64,000 nt of DNA, from the NCBI GenBank assembly GCA_002633005.1, contig NMRA01000008.1:1399745-1463744 (forward strand), read 5' to 3'. The translations under genes were made by a program, and so were the position numbers. Positions 14,701 through 25,640 of this stretch are shown one piece after another. This DNA comes from Phoronis australis (Eukaryota > Phoronida > Phoronidae). Numbering within the stretch: position 1 is the stretch's first letter; each line of letters begins with the position of its first letter. The notes below the pieces were generated by a model. That model was given only the letters and a program-made list of their open reading frames with translations. It did no database searches and had not been told where the DNA came from.

Positions 14701-15227
14701 GGTAGTACTTGCTTGCAAGCTCGACAAATTAAGGTGTCGTTGGTAAACATTACGGGTCGAGTTCAGCACCGGATTAGTTCTCGTAAATTAGTTGCGAGTA
14801 CACAACTCTTCGGAGTCAAGTTGGTGAGACAAATCCACTCACGAAGCTGGTGTTTGTGTGTGCGTGCGCTCGAGTTTGTCACCCTAAGTTGTCGTCAACT
14901 TACAGTAACTATTCACCTAATTTTGAAATAACTTCTATTGAGCAAAATGTAGTTCAGCGTTGAATGAGAATATCAGTTGAATTTAAATTCCATGCTCTTA
15001 CTTTGCAACGGACTGCATTCGCCAAACCGTTGAGACGTTTAAGATTGCGTAAGCGGGCCAACGAAATAAGGAAAAAAGATATTGTGGCCAAGCACCGTCT
15101 GGTCTGACCCTTCTTATTGAAAAACGAATCCAGGTGACGCAGCGTTCTTGAACCAATTTAAAGAAAGTTTACTTAACGTACAATTTCCTTATCTAATTAC
15201 TTAGGAAAAATAGTTGCGGCAACTTAA

Positions 15228-15281
<54 letters not shown>

Positions 15282-18200
15282 CACACACACACACACACAC
15301 ACACACACGGGACTTGTTTCCTCCAAACATATTTTTAGAACAAAACTGTTTTTGCGACACAAACGACAATGAACGAATGATGCGCACTGTGCCATAAAAA
15401 GTTTTAAATTTACAGGTTTGAGATCTCCAGTACTTTTTATCGTTTGCGTTCAACTTTAGATTGCCCCGAATTTAATTTCTCGGAATGACGCAAATGAAGC
15501 GAAATATAATAAGCTGGAATGCAGTATTGTAAAAACTGTGTCAAGTGCTGCCGTGATCTATAATTGAGCAGTGCTCGTAATGCGAACCCATGACGGGCCT
15601 ATCACGTACAGCGATCACCATTCACCAACAAGGAAAGGTTAACACTAAAAAAGGCGTAAACGTATTACAGTAATCAAAGTATTATAATTGTGAAATGAGG
15701 TACAACAACGCGAGATGAAAAGAAGAGATATACCATAACAAAACTGGTATGTGTCTGCGTGGCATTGCGTGAGGCTATTCAGTGCACGAAACGAAATAAC
15801 CTAGTGAACGGAGAGACTTTTTTATGACGTAGTTTTACCCAACTTGGTATATTAAATCCTTATCCCTAAAAATGAAACATAGACCTCATTGATTTTACTG
15901 CTTGAGGTAAATTTGCAAAAGTCGCTACGACTGGTAAAATATTCCGCCCATGAACGAACAACAACCGGAAGAGAACATATTGTGCACGTACTCAGGTATG
16001 CCGGTGAATATTTAAGCCACGCGACACAAAATAAACTACTGCGCGCATATTTTTCCGTTTAAATTAATAGACTAGAAATGAACGGTGCTTCTAAAAAAAT
16101 GTCCACTTTTAATACGTACGGCAGCTCATTTTTGCGATTAACATAGTATGCGCGGTATGCAGGAGTGGACTCTTAAGTTTTCATTGAGAAGAAATGGACT
16201 ATAACTGCCTCGATGAAAACTGCGGCTACCATTGCCATAAATAAAACAGACGAGACAACGTAAAATCTCTAAATCATTACATTTGGGTATTCAGAGTAGC
16301 AAGTGCTTTGCATTTTACGTAAAATATCAAAAATAATCTGATTCTTGCAATAGTTTGACAAGGCAGCAGTTGAAAAATGGGAGGGCTCAAAGTGAAAAGG
16401 CGAGTGGAAACGGACAAAGAAATGTGTTTAATAAACAGTCGGTCAGGCTATTCCGAAATACCTTGCTATTCAATTTTATTGAAGTTTCACAACTATCCTC
16501 AGTTACTTTCCGGGTTAGTAATTTTCAATGTTTGGTGACAATTTCACTTAACGCTTCTCGCGACTAGCCTCGAGGCTGATCAAGACTGAATGAGGTTGTT
16601 TTTGAATGCAAGTATGCAGCAACTATTCCACTCGAAGACACTTGAGTCGTTCGCGCAAAGTAGTGTATCGAGTTGCCAGGCCACTTGCGGAGTGGACAAA
16701 TTATAGGGTAAATACTGACAAACATAACAGACGAAATGGTAAGGTACCAGTCATCGAGTGTTCCGTTAATACCGATTGGTTTAATCCCTATATTCGTCTT
16801 ACAATGACGAACTCGTCAAGTTGACAATGCGAGTAATTGTTGTATTATGTTCGCGACTGCGCATATCGCTAGCCTTCCTCAGGAATAAGATGAAAGCTCT
16901 TTCGCTGACCGCGTTCAGTGTAATGATGTATCGCAATTTGAAGTGTCATATTTGCGACTTTCCTCGAATAGAGCATAACTTTGTCAAGTATAATTTCGTT
17001 TCAGGGCCAACAGGAAGTATTTGATTCCAACAGAGTGGTCCCTAAATATTATGAAAACATGTTGAGTGGCATCGCCTGTCAATAACATCCCAACATTTAT
17101 GAAGGAAAACATTTCATCTCATTTACGTGAATAGATACGTGCGAATGAGCCGGTGAGAGCGTCAGCTGCGATTGTGCTAAATATTTATTATTTTGCACAC
17201 GTTTTGTTATGAGAATAAACCGTAACACACAGTAGACTAAAGACCCAGGGCTATGTGTGCGTTGAATGACATGAGATGTGTTCATTGAATTCAGCCCACT
17301 TAACGCTTGTCAAAACGAAAATCATGATTAGCTAAAAAAGGTGATTTATCGAGCACCTGGTACGGTATAGTTTCAAATGCTATTGCTCATAGTGTGGTCT
17401 ATGAGTGGAAGCTGGGAGATTGTCCACGTGGACAAATGAAAAGAAAATAAAACTCACCCGAATGGCATAGACTTGGAACAGAGCAATCAGTACGACCAAC
17501 CTGCAAATAAAATGGAGACGAAAATTGAAGAAATTAAGAGACACTGACGATACGGCAGTTCTTCACCAATTTAACGCAGGATATGGCCTGCAAATGACAT
17601 TTTATTTTGTCAAATTTCTCCACAGAAATAAACATTAAGACAAATGTTGATCACTAGCATACGTTGTACTGTGTAGATATCACGAGACAACATTTAGCAA
17701 TGCTGTATAATTCTGGGCACGGAAATCAGTCTTTGAAAAACGGGAAAATTTCAGTTTGACGTGCGAAATAAATGGAGAATTGCCGTAACACTGCTTTGAA
17801 CGGGGGTCTCTAACAAGAATTGTGGATTCTTTTCAAGCTGGGACTCTTTCCTAAGTTCAGAAGGTTATTCCAGTCCGGAGGTTCTCAAACAACAGCCAAA
17901 GCTCCTTTTAAACCGTGGTGTTCCCTCCTAAAATCAGAACGTTACCGCAACATTGAATAGGCAGGCCGAGTGCTTCCGAGAAATCGAAATATACAAACAT
18001 GGCATGATGATGGGGATACACGGAGAATAACGAAAGCTTTCCTGTTTGTTCTGAGGCAAAATCAAGACTACGAAATAACAGACACCCGGCCCACAGAATG
18101 CTGAACAGTACCTGAAATTAATACTTCACCCACAACGAGACAACACTTGGAGAACGAAATGCCACCAAGGGTAAAAACTGAGGGACGACAAAATACCCAC

Positions 18201-18972
18201 CACAGTAAGTAGCACACGCTCCCAGTAACCGTTCGCATGGAGACCCCTGGATTTCCAAAGGGAATTGTAAAATTCAATAGAATCATATAGTTGAGTTTAG
18301 GACTAATAATACGCTTTGCTACAAATTACCCAGTGCGATAAATCCGGAGTGACTGCCATTGGAAGTTCGACAGCCAAAACTAGCTTTCTTGTCCTTGTAC
18401 AAAATTGGCCAGTATTTCAATGACAGACCTCAACAATACAATGACGGCAGTACATTGAAGTTAAAATTCACTTTCACATCTAAATTCGACATTTCGCAAC
18501 AAGAATCATTATATATATTCTTCCACAAATCACAAAGAGAATGTTTCAGAAGGAACGTGCAACAAAACCTCTCAAGACAATCTTTGGCGGTTGATTCATT
18601 TGTCGCTACTCATCAATCTTACGGTAACACGCGATAAGCTCGCCCGTTAGTTATCTATTACTGGCGTGTCATTGACAAACTTCACACATTTCTTGTAATA
18701 TTTTGAAAATTCTACAGGTCGCGACGTCACGCCGTGTCACATCTGCCACCGTGTGCAAACAACTCAAGCTATAATAACGGGAAAGAAAACAACTGAATAG
18801 ATGGAGACATGATAGTCGAGAAAAAAATAAACACATTACACAGTTGCACTGGGAAAGGGCCAATGGACACAGAGGTAGTAAAACACGCTCGGGTCGCTAA
18901 AGAATAGTGTTGGCCGTCGACTATTGCATAAATGCAACGCTAATCCCAGGATACATACTTGACAACAACCAT
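727..18972 (-). CDS. fgf8/17/18-like: Secreted fibroblast growth factor, FGF8/17/18-like (five coding exons, join)
   Basis: The coding sequence joins 18972-18959, 17500-17458, 14303-14063, 5560-5457 and 1050-727 on the minus strand. The total is 726 nt, encoding 241 residues plus stop. Every junction uses GT/AG and keeps frame. Residues 1 to about 17 form a signal peptide. About 18-63 are a hydrophilic, acidic and Lys-rich linker. About 64-199 are the FGF beta-trefoil core, with motifs KLVQI (73-77), YYLCF (121-125), GKL (129-131), KRCTF (140-144) and WFVGFRKNGKP (165-175). About 200-241 are a Ser/Asn-rich tail ending in KPRKSRRR. The two cysteines conserved in most FGFs are present (124 and 142). 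FGFs are extracellular ligands for FGF receptor tyrosine kinases. The WFVGF motif and the spacing between YLCF and KRC resemble FGF8/17/18 more than FGF1/2 or FGF9, but the subfamily is inferred from remembered sequences. Introns are about 1.5, 3.2, 8.5 and 4.4 kb. Confidence 0.85.
1051..5456 (-). other. FGF intron 4
   Basis: Begins with GTAAGT at 5456 and ends with CAG at 1051. The only structure noted inside is a well-formed 52-nt splice-site pair at 3681-3630, reported as a finding. No repeats or other genes were recognised. Confidence 0.7.
5457..5560 (-). CDS. fgf8/17/18-like: FGF exon 4: central trefoil exon
   Basis: This is a 104-nt exon, phase 1 in and phase 0 out. The acceptor is TTATTCGTTTCAG and the donor GTAAGT begins at 5456. 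It encodes residues 100-134, including FGEIRIQS and YYLCFSKTGKLTIR. These line up without gaps with FGF8 residues around FGSRVRVRG and YICMNKKGKLIAK. An exon of about 104-107 nt with these two phases is the standard middle exon of vertebrate FGF genes. It was found by looking for a phase 1 to phase 0 exon with a Y-L-C core between exons 3 and 5. Confidence 0.85.
6281..6405. mobile_element. MITE, family 1 (TTCAGTAACGCTAGG termini), copy 1
   Basis: This is a non-coding element of about 125 bp. Its ends are inverted repeats of about 27 bp: the left end begins TTCAGTAACGCTAGGTCCC and the right end, reversed, begins TTCAGTAACACTAGGACCT. Read in reverse, the interior matches the second copy at 48.6 kb along most of its length, including the blocks GATTACGTGAGA and CTAGATTTTAGCT. 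It lies in FGF intron 3 in the opposite orientation to copy 2. The DNA transposon superfamily is unknown and no clear target-site duplication is visible. Confidence 0.7.
8590..8646. repeat. AT-rich ATTA/TTTA simple tract
   Basis: Degenerate repeats of TTAATTAA and TTTATTTA in FGF intron 3. Confidence 0.7.
11741..11838. repeat. AAT/AGT trinucleotide microsatellite
   Basis: A pure AAT run (11741-11780) followed by a degenerate AGT/AGC-type stretch, in FGF intron 3. It produces poly-Asn, poly-Ile and poly-Leu ORFs that are artefacts. Confidence 0.95.
14063..14303 (-). CDS. fgf8/17/18-like: FGF exon 3: N-terminal linker and first core strands
   Basis: This is a 241-nt exon, phase 0 in and phase 1 out. 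The acceptor is a long pyrimidine tract ending CCTAG before 14303, and the donor GTAAGT begins at 14062. It encodes residues 20-99: a charged linker with runs such as KDSEEEKDSN, then the first FGF core strands YQLTNLCSDKLVQIVG and PVNARGTDPKSIL. These correspond to the vertebrate FGF8 stretch around GKHVQVL and INAMAEDGD. The exon ends where the first conserved core intron of FGF genes lies. Cys70 has no obvious partner in vertebrate FGF8. No canonical N-X-S/T site is seen. Confidence 0.85.
14304..17457 (-). other. FGF intron 2 (3.2 kb)
   Basis: Runs from donor GTGAGT at 17457 to the acceptor CCTAG at 14304. It contains the CA microsatellite at 15232-15308. Nothing else was recognised. Confidence 0.65.
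15232..15308. repeat. CA dinucleotide microsatellite
   Basis: About 38 CA units with one phase slip near 15280. It lies in FGF intron 2. The Cys/Val-rich ORFs over it are artefacts. Confidence 0.97.
17458..17500 (-). CDS. fgf8/17/18-like: FGF exon 2, signal-peptide exon
   Basis: This is a 43-nt exon. The acceptor tract ends TTTATTTGCAG just before 17500, and the donor GTGAGT begins at 17457. It enters in phase 2 (one base completes a Lys codon) and leaves in phase 0 after an Arg codon. The reading is LVVLIALFQVYAIR, the hydrophobic core of the signal peptide. The other two frames are not required by either neighbour. Exon 3 also starts in phase 0, so the join is consistent. The exon is too short to be found as an ORF. 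It is supported by its two good splice sites and by phase agreement on both sides. Confidence 0.7.
18959..18972 (-). CDS. fgf8/17/18-like: FGF exon 1, coding part (start codon)
   Basis: This is the 14-nt coding part of the first exon and encodes MVVV plus two bases of a Lys codon. The ATG at 18972 has A at -3 and G at +4, a good Kozak context. The donor GTATGT begins at 18958 and the exon leaves in phase 2. Joined to exon 2 it gives MVVVKLVVLIALFQVYA, a typical signal peptide: Lys at position 5, a hydrophobic core, and a small residue before the likely cleavage site. This start was chosen because it is the only ATG just upstream that opens the FGF frame through the donor. Two other upstream ATGs are in different frames. 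Confidence 0.7.
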
Positions 18973-19010
18973 GATGCACAGACTGGCGTTTCCATCCTTT
19001 ATGTCAATGG

Positions 19011-19058
19011 TTAGTCAAACCCGTGAACTCTCTTTTCACCTCGTCCAGTTGACTTCAT
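19011..19058 (-). promoter_or_regulatory. Upstream ORF in the FGF 5' leader
   Basis: A 15-codon ORF plus stop begins with ATG at 19058 and ends with TAA at 19011, entirely before the FGF start codon at 18972. A second upstream ATG (18995) is in another frame. It overlaps the FGF start and would stop in exon 2 at 17489-17487 after splicing. If transcription starts upstream of 19058, both would reduce initiation at the FGF ATG. Confidence 0.4.
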
Positions 19059-19168
19059 TCGCGAATTTAATAACTACACTCAGCGATAGTCTGCCAAGAG
19101 ATTTCAAATATTGACTCGCTCGCTGAAAAATTCGTCTATTGCTGCAAAACACATGCACGTTTATACAC

Positions 19169-19174
19169 TTTATA
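19169..19174 (-). promoter_or_regulatory. Possible TATA box for the FGF gene
   Basis: TATAAA on the minus strand lies about 200 bases upstream of the FGF start codon, which would put transcription start near 19140-19145. This is a single short motif in AT-rich DNA. An upstream non-coding exon is equally possible. Confidence 0.25.
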
Positions 19175-22100
19175 GCCACGGGCTGTTACTCGAACAAATA
19201 ACAATCACGGTTTAAAATTTTCAGCCTCGTCCAGGTGAACGTTTATTTATACAACTTTCTATATAGAGGTTTTCCGCCGTGTATCTCCGCGTCTGGCCCA
19301 GTCCCCACGGGATAACCCTATGAGAATGACTGTCGTCATCTTCTCGTTCGAAACAATGGACACGGGACGCCGAGATGTGTGGTCCGTACTCCACAAACTG
19401 TGGGATCTAACTGGTGGATAAAATAATTCAAATCTATTCAGCGACATTACATTAAACATATGTCTAAATGCCGTCTTGGTTCTGTTGCAGCGGTTAATAC
19501 CTGGCAAGGCAATCCATTGACTGTCATCACCGGACTACTCACGAGAATGTATTTGACTGGCAGCCGCCAGCAATATTTTTGTTTGAAACATGTTTAAAGA
19601 TATACTCCGATGACAGATTTCCTGGTCACGGCCGAGACATTTCCGAATATCATTCATTGTGTTCAGATGTCTTTTAACGTGCTTTTATATGTATTCAAAT
19701 AATTGTCGTGGTATACATCCGCCGAAACTACGGCTCTCAAATCGGTGTAAAATCGTCTCAATTCCCAGTATCACGACACTGGGTGATTTTGTAAACCGCT
19801 AAAGGTAAAAACTTAGTCGTTCGGTCGGGACGAAATATTAAACTCTAGAGTAGGCCGTATCAAATGATCATTTATAAAGAGAACAAGTCACACATACAAA
19901 GGCGTGGAATGTGGTTTTAAATAACTGAAATAACTTGATTAGTAAAAGAAGCGACAATAAATTTATCTGTTAATACAGCTTTTAAGTAATTATCGTACTT
20001 TACAAGAAATTAAAATCATTCCGTTAACGATTGGTCACTTAATGTCAGTTAAGCACCAGAAGATGGGAAACTTTTAATAGGTCACACAATGCAGGAGGAG
20101 ATCGGTGACCTGTCTCCCCACAGGTATGTGTTGATTACTATTTTCAAACATGGGACAAAATCTATCCCAGAAAAATATAACCGTCTGTTATTACCTTTGT
20201 CTCCCGAACATACATCCTAGCATAGTCTCAATCACTATCCGACAGATTATCTCGTTGTTTCGGCAGCCAACAGTAACACGGACATCCACGGACACACACA
20301 TGAGGTAAGCCTGTTCTGCAAGCCATTGTCGCGCTCTCAGCTTAGTCTCCGTTTAAAACTCTATTGGCCATCGAGGCTCCTCCCACTAACTATTTTACGT
20401 GTGAACTCGAGCACACAGCGCCGTCGACTGGTCTTTTTCTGGTGTCTAGTAATGTGCGATTTACGATATAGATGGCGTGTAGTAGCTGCTCTATTATCTA
20501 CATCAAGTTCCCGCTCGCGCTAGTGTCAACGTCGATCACGTCAATCCCCGAGGTTTCTGAAGACATTCATAAATACACTGATGCACACAATGCAACTTTA
20601 CGGCATCGTAATTGACCAACAAAACTTCACTCTTAAGTTAACTTACTGTATTCAGAGGTTACGCGATGAGTTCCGATCTTACACAACATTTTCAAAATCA
20701 TGTTGACATACTCATGACGAAGGTTTTGAGTGCGCACATCTGTCGTCTGCTATTTCGCGAGTTTTTTAAGTCCAACTTTTAACTTTTACAATAAGCAACA
20801 CGTCATAGTGGTGTTTGAGCACGAAAAATTTGCTTATGAAAAGAACATTCAACGAACATGTTCAGAGGTAAAAACGCAGTGAGATAAATTCGGTGTGTGG
20901 ACGGAGAAGACAATGGGCCGATTTAGTTTAATAAAATCAACAGAGGCAGAGGTGAAACTATCACGTCTTATCTTAATCGTAATCGTCTGGCTCTCAGAAA
21001 ACAATTCAAGTCAGGTCTAGCACGCCAGGTAACTGGGCGATAGGTGTTTTGATTGATTGAACAAATAAACGCCTGAATCCTCAGAATCAATGATGTTTTC
21101 AGGCAAGTTTTAGCCAATAACGTATCACGTTTTGTACGATCGAATTACTCAAACAATAAAACAATTTTGTCAAAACACACAATTCAAAAAAATTTCCGTA
21201 AAACAACATCAACAAGGCGAGGAAATCGCATTACGTGTTCAATTGTCTCTGTTTAGATGTGATGGCTTATTACCGCGGGGCAGGGCAAAACAAATTTCCA
21301 ACCACTGGATAATAATGCATTATATTCATCCTTAAGTACGTGGCCGACCCGTCGTCTGGATAATCATGCTCAGTATATTAACGGTGCACAAACCCTCTAA
21401 TTAAGGAGATGCTGGCCGATAGCGAACAATAGACGAGCTGGCAGGCCACACATACCGTATATTATGCTGAGAGGAGTATTCACACACAACGCGTCAGGCT
21501 AAAATTCGATGACCGGCATAACGCACCCAGGCCATCCATTTGTGATTACTCAATCAACCCGTTTACTTAAAGAAAGAATGGTCGATTACAATGTAACCGC
21601 AAAACTTCCGATCGAAGGGATAGAATCTCTGTAAACCCATGTACCAGGGAAACTAACGTTTGGTTTACTTGTAGCTTATTTATCTCTATAACTGGTCTCA
21701 ACTTGTTTGCTATTCAGGTGAGAAGCAGTCTCTGGGCTTGAATAGGGCTGTCAGTTCGCTATTCGGCATGAGAGTACTAGCTTGGCGCTGTGACAAGCCA
21801 ACTTGCCCAGCCTGGTCTCAAAAAATAGCTAACAACTGTCAATCCCTTCCGAGCCCAGAACTGAGCAACGAAACAGTCGAAGCCGATTTCGTAACCGGTA
21901 AGTAGTCCAAATCAATAGCTAGTTTTTGGCGAAAGGCGCGTTTAGAGAACTTTCAAGGATTCAAAGAAGCAAGGTCCAAATAAACTGTGACTATACAAGT
22001 CTGACAGTGAGTTCCATCACAATGTCATGTTATCGGGAGGTCAGTTACCAGGAAGGGACAACTGTTTTGGCGCACTTTAACTAGTAATGTCTTCCTGATA

Positions 22101-25100
22101 AGTATGGTGTATTGCAGTCGTAATTACAGCAATGGTTCAGTTATTTCCTCTCTTTAAAAACACCACATAAATTATTCGCGTTATTTGATAACTTTAAGTA
22201 TAAGGACAATGAGGGAACTATTTTAGGAATGCTCAGAGGTATGTGTTAAGTTTTTACACGCCTGCTCTCATTTCTCAATAGGTCCATTCATTTGTTTGCT
22301 TTATATAAATAAGGCAAAACATTCACCAACACAATGTTTTGTATAATTTGTTTTTATACGGTATCAAATTCGTCCGCTATAAGCGGCATAGCAGGTGAAG
22401 CGTTCTGAGTTTCTGGCGTTAGTAAAAACATTACGGTCATTCAGAAAACAACGGTAAAACAAGCGGCGCGGCTACTCTATGGGCATGGTCAAATGAATGT
22501 CCGGCATTGTAGTTTATAAAGGGAAATTAGTAACGATATAAAGCGCCCTCCAAAATGGCGGGAGCGCTCACAATCCAAACGATAGAAGATCACTTTAGCT
22601 CATCTAACTTTTTATTCATGGGCGGCACAGCACTGGAAAAAGTGGGTGCTAAAGCCCCTGAGCACCCTATGGTGTGCCACCCATGTTATTCACGTCATTA
22701 TGTTGACATGAAACGTATTGAAGTCCAATTTCCACCAGTGAATTAGTTTGCTATACGCAAATCGAGATCTAGCCGGTATTATACAGGCTGTACATGTAAA
22801 TGCAACGAATTGTTTCGAAGTGGCAGGGTTTTTTTCAGCGAAAAGATTTTGGACCTATTCACGGAATGTTACTCAGCATAAGGTACTATCGTTTGTTGGA
22901 ATGTTTATCTGGGACACATTTCTATTTTATGAGACCGATGTTAATCACTGCAATCAGGCATTTTAATCGTTTTATTATGCAGCATTCTTTTTAAAAAATA
23001 AGGATCCCAACTTTGGAAGTCCGTGACTTGGCGTAGAAGCCCGGGCACAGAGTAATCTGATCAGGCGTAAGTACTTGACATCTGACAACTCCGAGCAGTA
23101 AGGGTGAGCGGACACATTCACGAAGGTGGAACAACTGCGCAGACGCAAACAGCACGTGAGTAGGTGAGGGTCAAGGTCCGTTGGAGACTCGACAGGACTG
23201 CATAAATAACATGATTGACAGCGAAATATAATCAAGTCTTTAAAGTATATATATGTGAACAAGCCGTTCAAGTATTCTTTTCTGTTCGCAGAGATAATAT
23301 CAAGGACAGTTTTCCTGTCAGTTGGTTCTCGGATAGACAGCGGACGTACTCCGAAGTGGTTTTGCTGATGGCCGCGTGGCCGTGTAAAGAAGTATTGGGT
23401 TGTATTCTAACCAGCTACTTTGCCGCAACCACGAGAACTAAGCCTACGCCATTTGTGCTTCTCGTTGGATGACATATTTTACACATGACTTGTCGTCAAC
23501 AACAATGGATTAGGCTGACGAAGAGTTCGCTGTAAGAACCCTCGATAAATTCCCAACCCCCACGAAAATCATTGCTAAGGTGTCATACTTAGTCAGCAAG
23601 GCACAACATCTTATGTCTGTGATCGATTACTACATTCAGCGACGAACTTCCGCAAAGCTGGGCCACATGATTTAATATGGTCTGTCTTTGCAGAATGTCT
23701 TACACAGTAAAAGCAAATTTATACAACAAGTCAATACAAACTATAACCGATTAAAGCCCGGGTAGCGTTTCGCATGTCATTTTAGAAGTATTTAACATTT
23801 TGCAAAATGTCCTCTTGTGTACACGAACTTGAAGACACCGCTTCCCGGGGGGTCATCTGTGCACTGAATAACCAGTGTATAGGACCCGCTTGACTGCCAT
23901 CTTTTGAATAAAACGCACTTCGAATAGTCCCGGCAAAGATTTAATGCTGCAAAGTTGGCATAGATCACACAGGTATCAAGAAATAGTCATTTCCCATTGA
24001 GCTCGTACCACAGTTATGACGTCATTGGTTGTCAGGTGAAATTTTACGGGAAACCAGAGTCAAGTTTTATCAGGGATTGCAAATCCGATCGTAGCCAAGA
24101 CGTTATTGCAAGCGCTACGCTGAGTTTTTCATGACAGGGATTAAACGTTTAACTGACGGTACATTGACTATTTTTCATATTCAGACTTAAATATCGCCCG
24201 ACGGGTCACGTTAATAAAGTGCGTGCGAATTAAAATGGAAGTTACTACCGTTTTAGCTAAGACTTGACATATGACCTTTGATAAAACGGGCCCCAGGTTT
24301 CTCGTGACATACAAGGGAAATTCCAATTAACCATTTTCAAGCTCGTGCATTCCGACGCACAATATGACTATGCTTTGCGGATGTTGGCAGGGCAACACTA
24401 CACGAAGACTTGAACGCACCCCCAACCCTTGAATACAGTGTCACGTGAGCGCGCCCACTGAACCCACACCATTGAAGAGGGTTAAATTGGGCTAAATCCC
24501 GAGTCAAATATAACGGAGCTTAGAGTAGCAAATATTTTTCTTTATATACGCAAGTGTGTAAACACACTAAAATCGCAAATGAAGCCGATAAAAGAATCCG
24601 TTTGCAATGCTAATAGTCTTAAAGCTTTGCAATAATATGAGAAATCGTATAATATTCACTCAATAAAGACCTGTTATATAAGCTATTACCAAAATCTCAT
24701 ATAGTCAAATAGAATTGATGATACGGCCATAGAGACTCACAAAAATCCTTTGACCTTAGGAATGATCTGTTGTAATATTGCCCATTATAATGATACGTAG
24801 ACTTTAAGAAAGCGTTTGATGTTGTCACGCCCCAAGTTATGTGTGGAAGCCCTTAAGAAACTCATTGTTTCTGAAGTTTTTATATCTGGAAAGGCAGAAA
24901 AGCGAACACAAACAACCGTCCCTCAATGAAGGAACTACCCTAATGTCCAGGTCACTTTCTCCCTCACCTAACCATGTTCTTTGAACCGACATTGTCACGT
25001 ATACGGCCGAAAAAAACATTTTGGGATTATTGTCGGAGAGGAAAACCTTCTTGAAGTTATTAGCTTTGACCAGAGCTATAATGTTGTTTGTGAGTTTATT

Positions 25101-25479
25101 ACAAATCGTCAATTCTCGCCGTTGTGTGCTACACATTCGCTGAAATCAAGTCACGTGACTTTATCAGTTAAATACTGTTGTAATACCTGTCGATTATCTG
25201 ATGAGCAGACGTATCTACTGATATCAAGGCTTGCAGTTCTGCAATAGACATGTTGATCTTGTAAGTTCATGAAGTGTCGATATTTTAGCCACTTTAAGCA
25301 AATAACCTTGTTCTCAATAATAGAACAGAGTCTAGTGCTCGCAACGATTACACCTAGGCATAACATTCACCCGCCTTCCGACACACAAAGTAGATTTTTA
25401 TTCAGACCACCTACCAATACGAAATTGGGCTTGGAAGAACTGACAGCTCCTTATGCTTGAAATTAGGTAGACACGTGAC
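19175..25479. other. No gene recognised
   Basis: Lies upstream of the FGF gene. Apart from the family 2 MITE monomer at 22617-22685, I see nothing I can assign. The ORFs here are short and have no recognisable motifs. Confidence 0.5.
22617..22685. mobile_element. MITE, family 2, monomer (CATGGGCGGC termini)
   Basis: This is a 69-bp element starting CATGGGCGGCACAGCACTG and ending GTGTGCCACCCATG. The internal AAAAAGTGGGTGCTAAAGCCC forms a second inverted repeat with GAGCACCC. It is the single-unit form of the two longer copies at 47.7 and 57.3 kb. It is non-coding. Confidence 0.65.
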
Positions 25480-25640
25480 TTGTCACGCCGTGTCGTTTTA
25501 TTCGTCGAGCACTGCATCACCTCCAACAATGCCGAACTGTCAGCACTTTGCAAGACCAAAAATCACTTTTAACCTAAGTGAGAGACAACTTGAGACCGAT
25601 TTTATGGCGGTATTGTAGGTGGTCTACATTAAAAGTTAGT
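25480..25640. repeat. Dispersed repeat B, copy 1
   Basis: Begins TTGTCACGCCGTGTCGTTTT followed by ATTCGTCGAGCA. It continues with AACTGTCAGCACTTTGCAAG, CACTTTTAACCTAAGTGAGA and a CTGAACACGGTTTATT-like block, matching 62142-62310 in order and orientation. Confidence 0.5.

Noticed and set aside
15193-15453. Cys/Val-rich ORFs
   Set aside because: Translations of the CA microsatellite.
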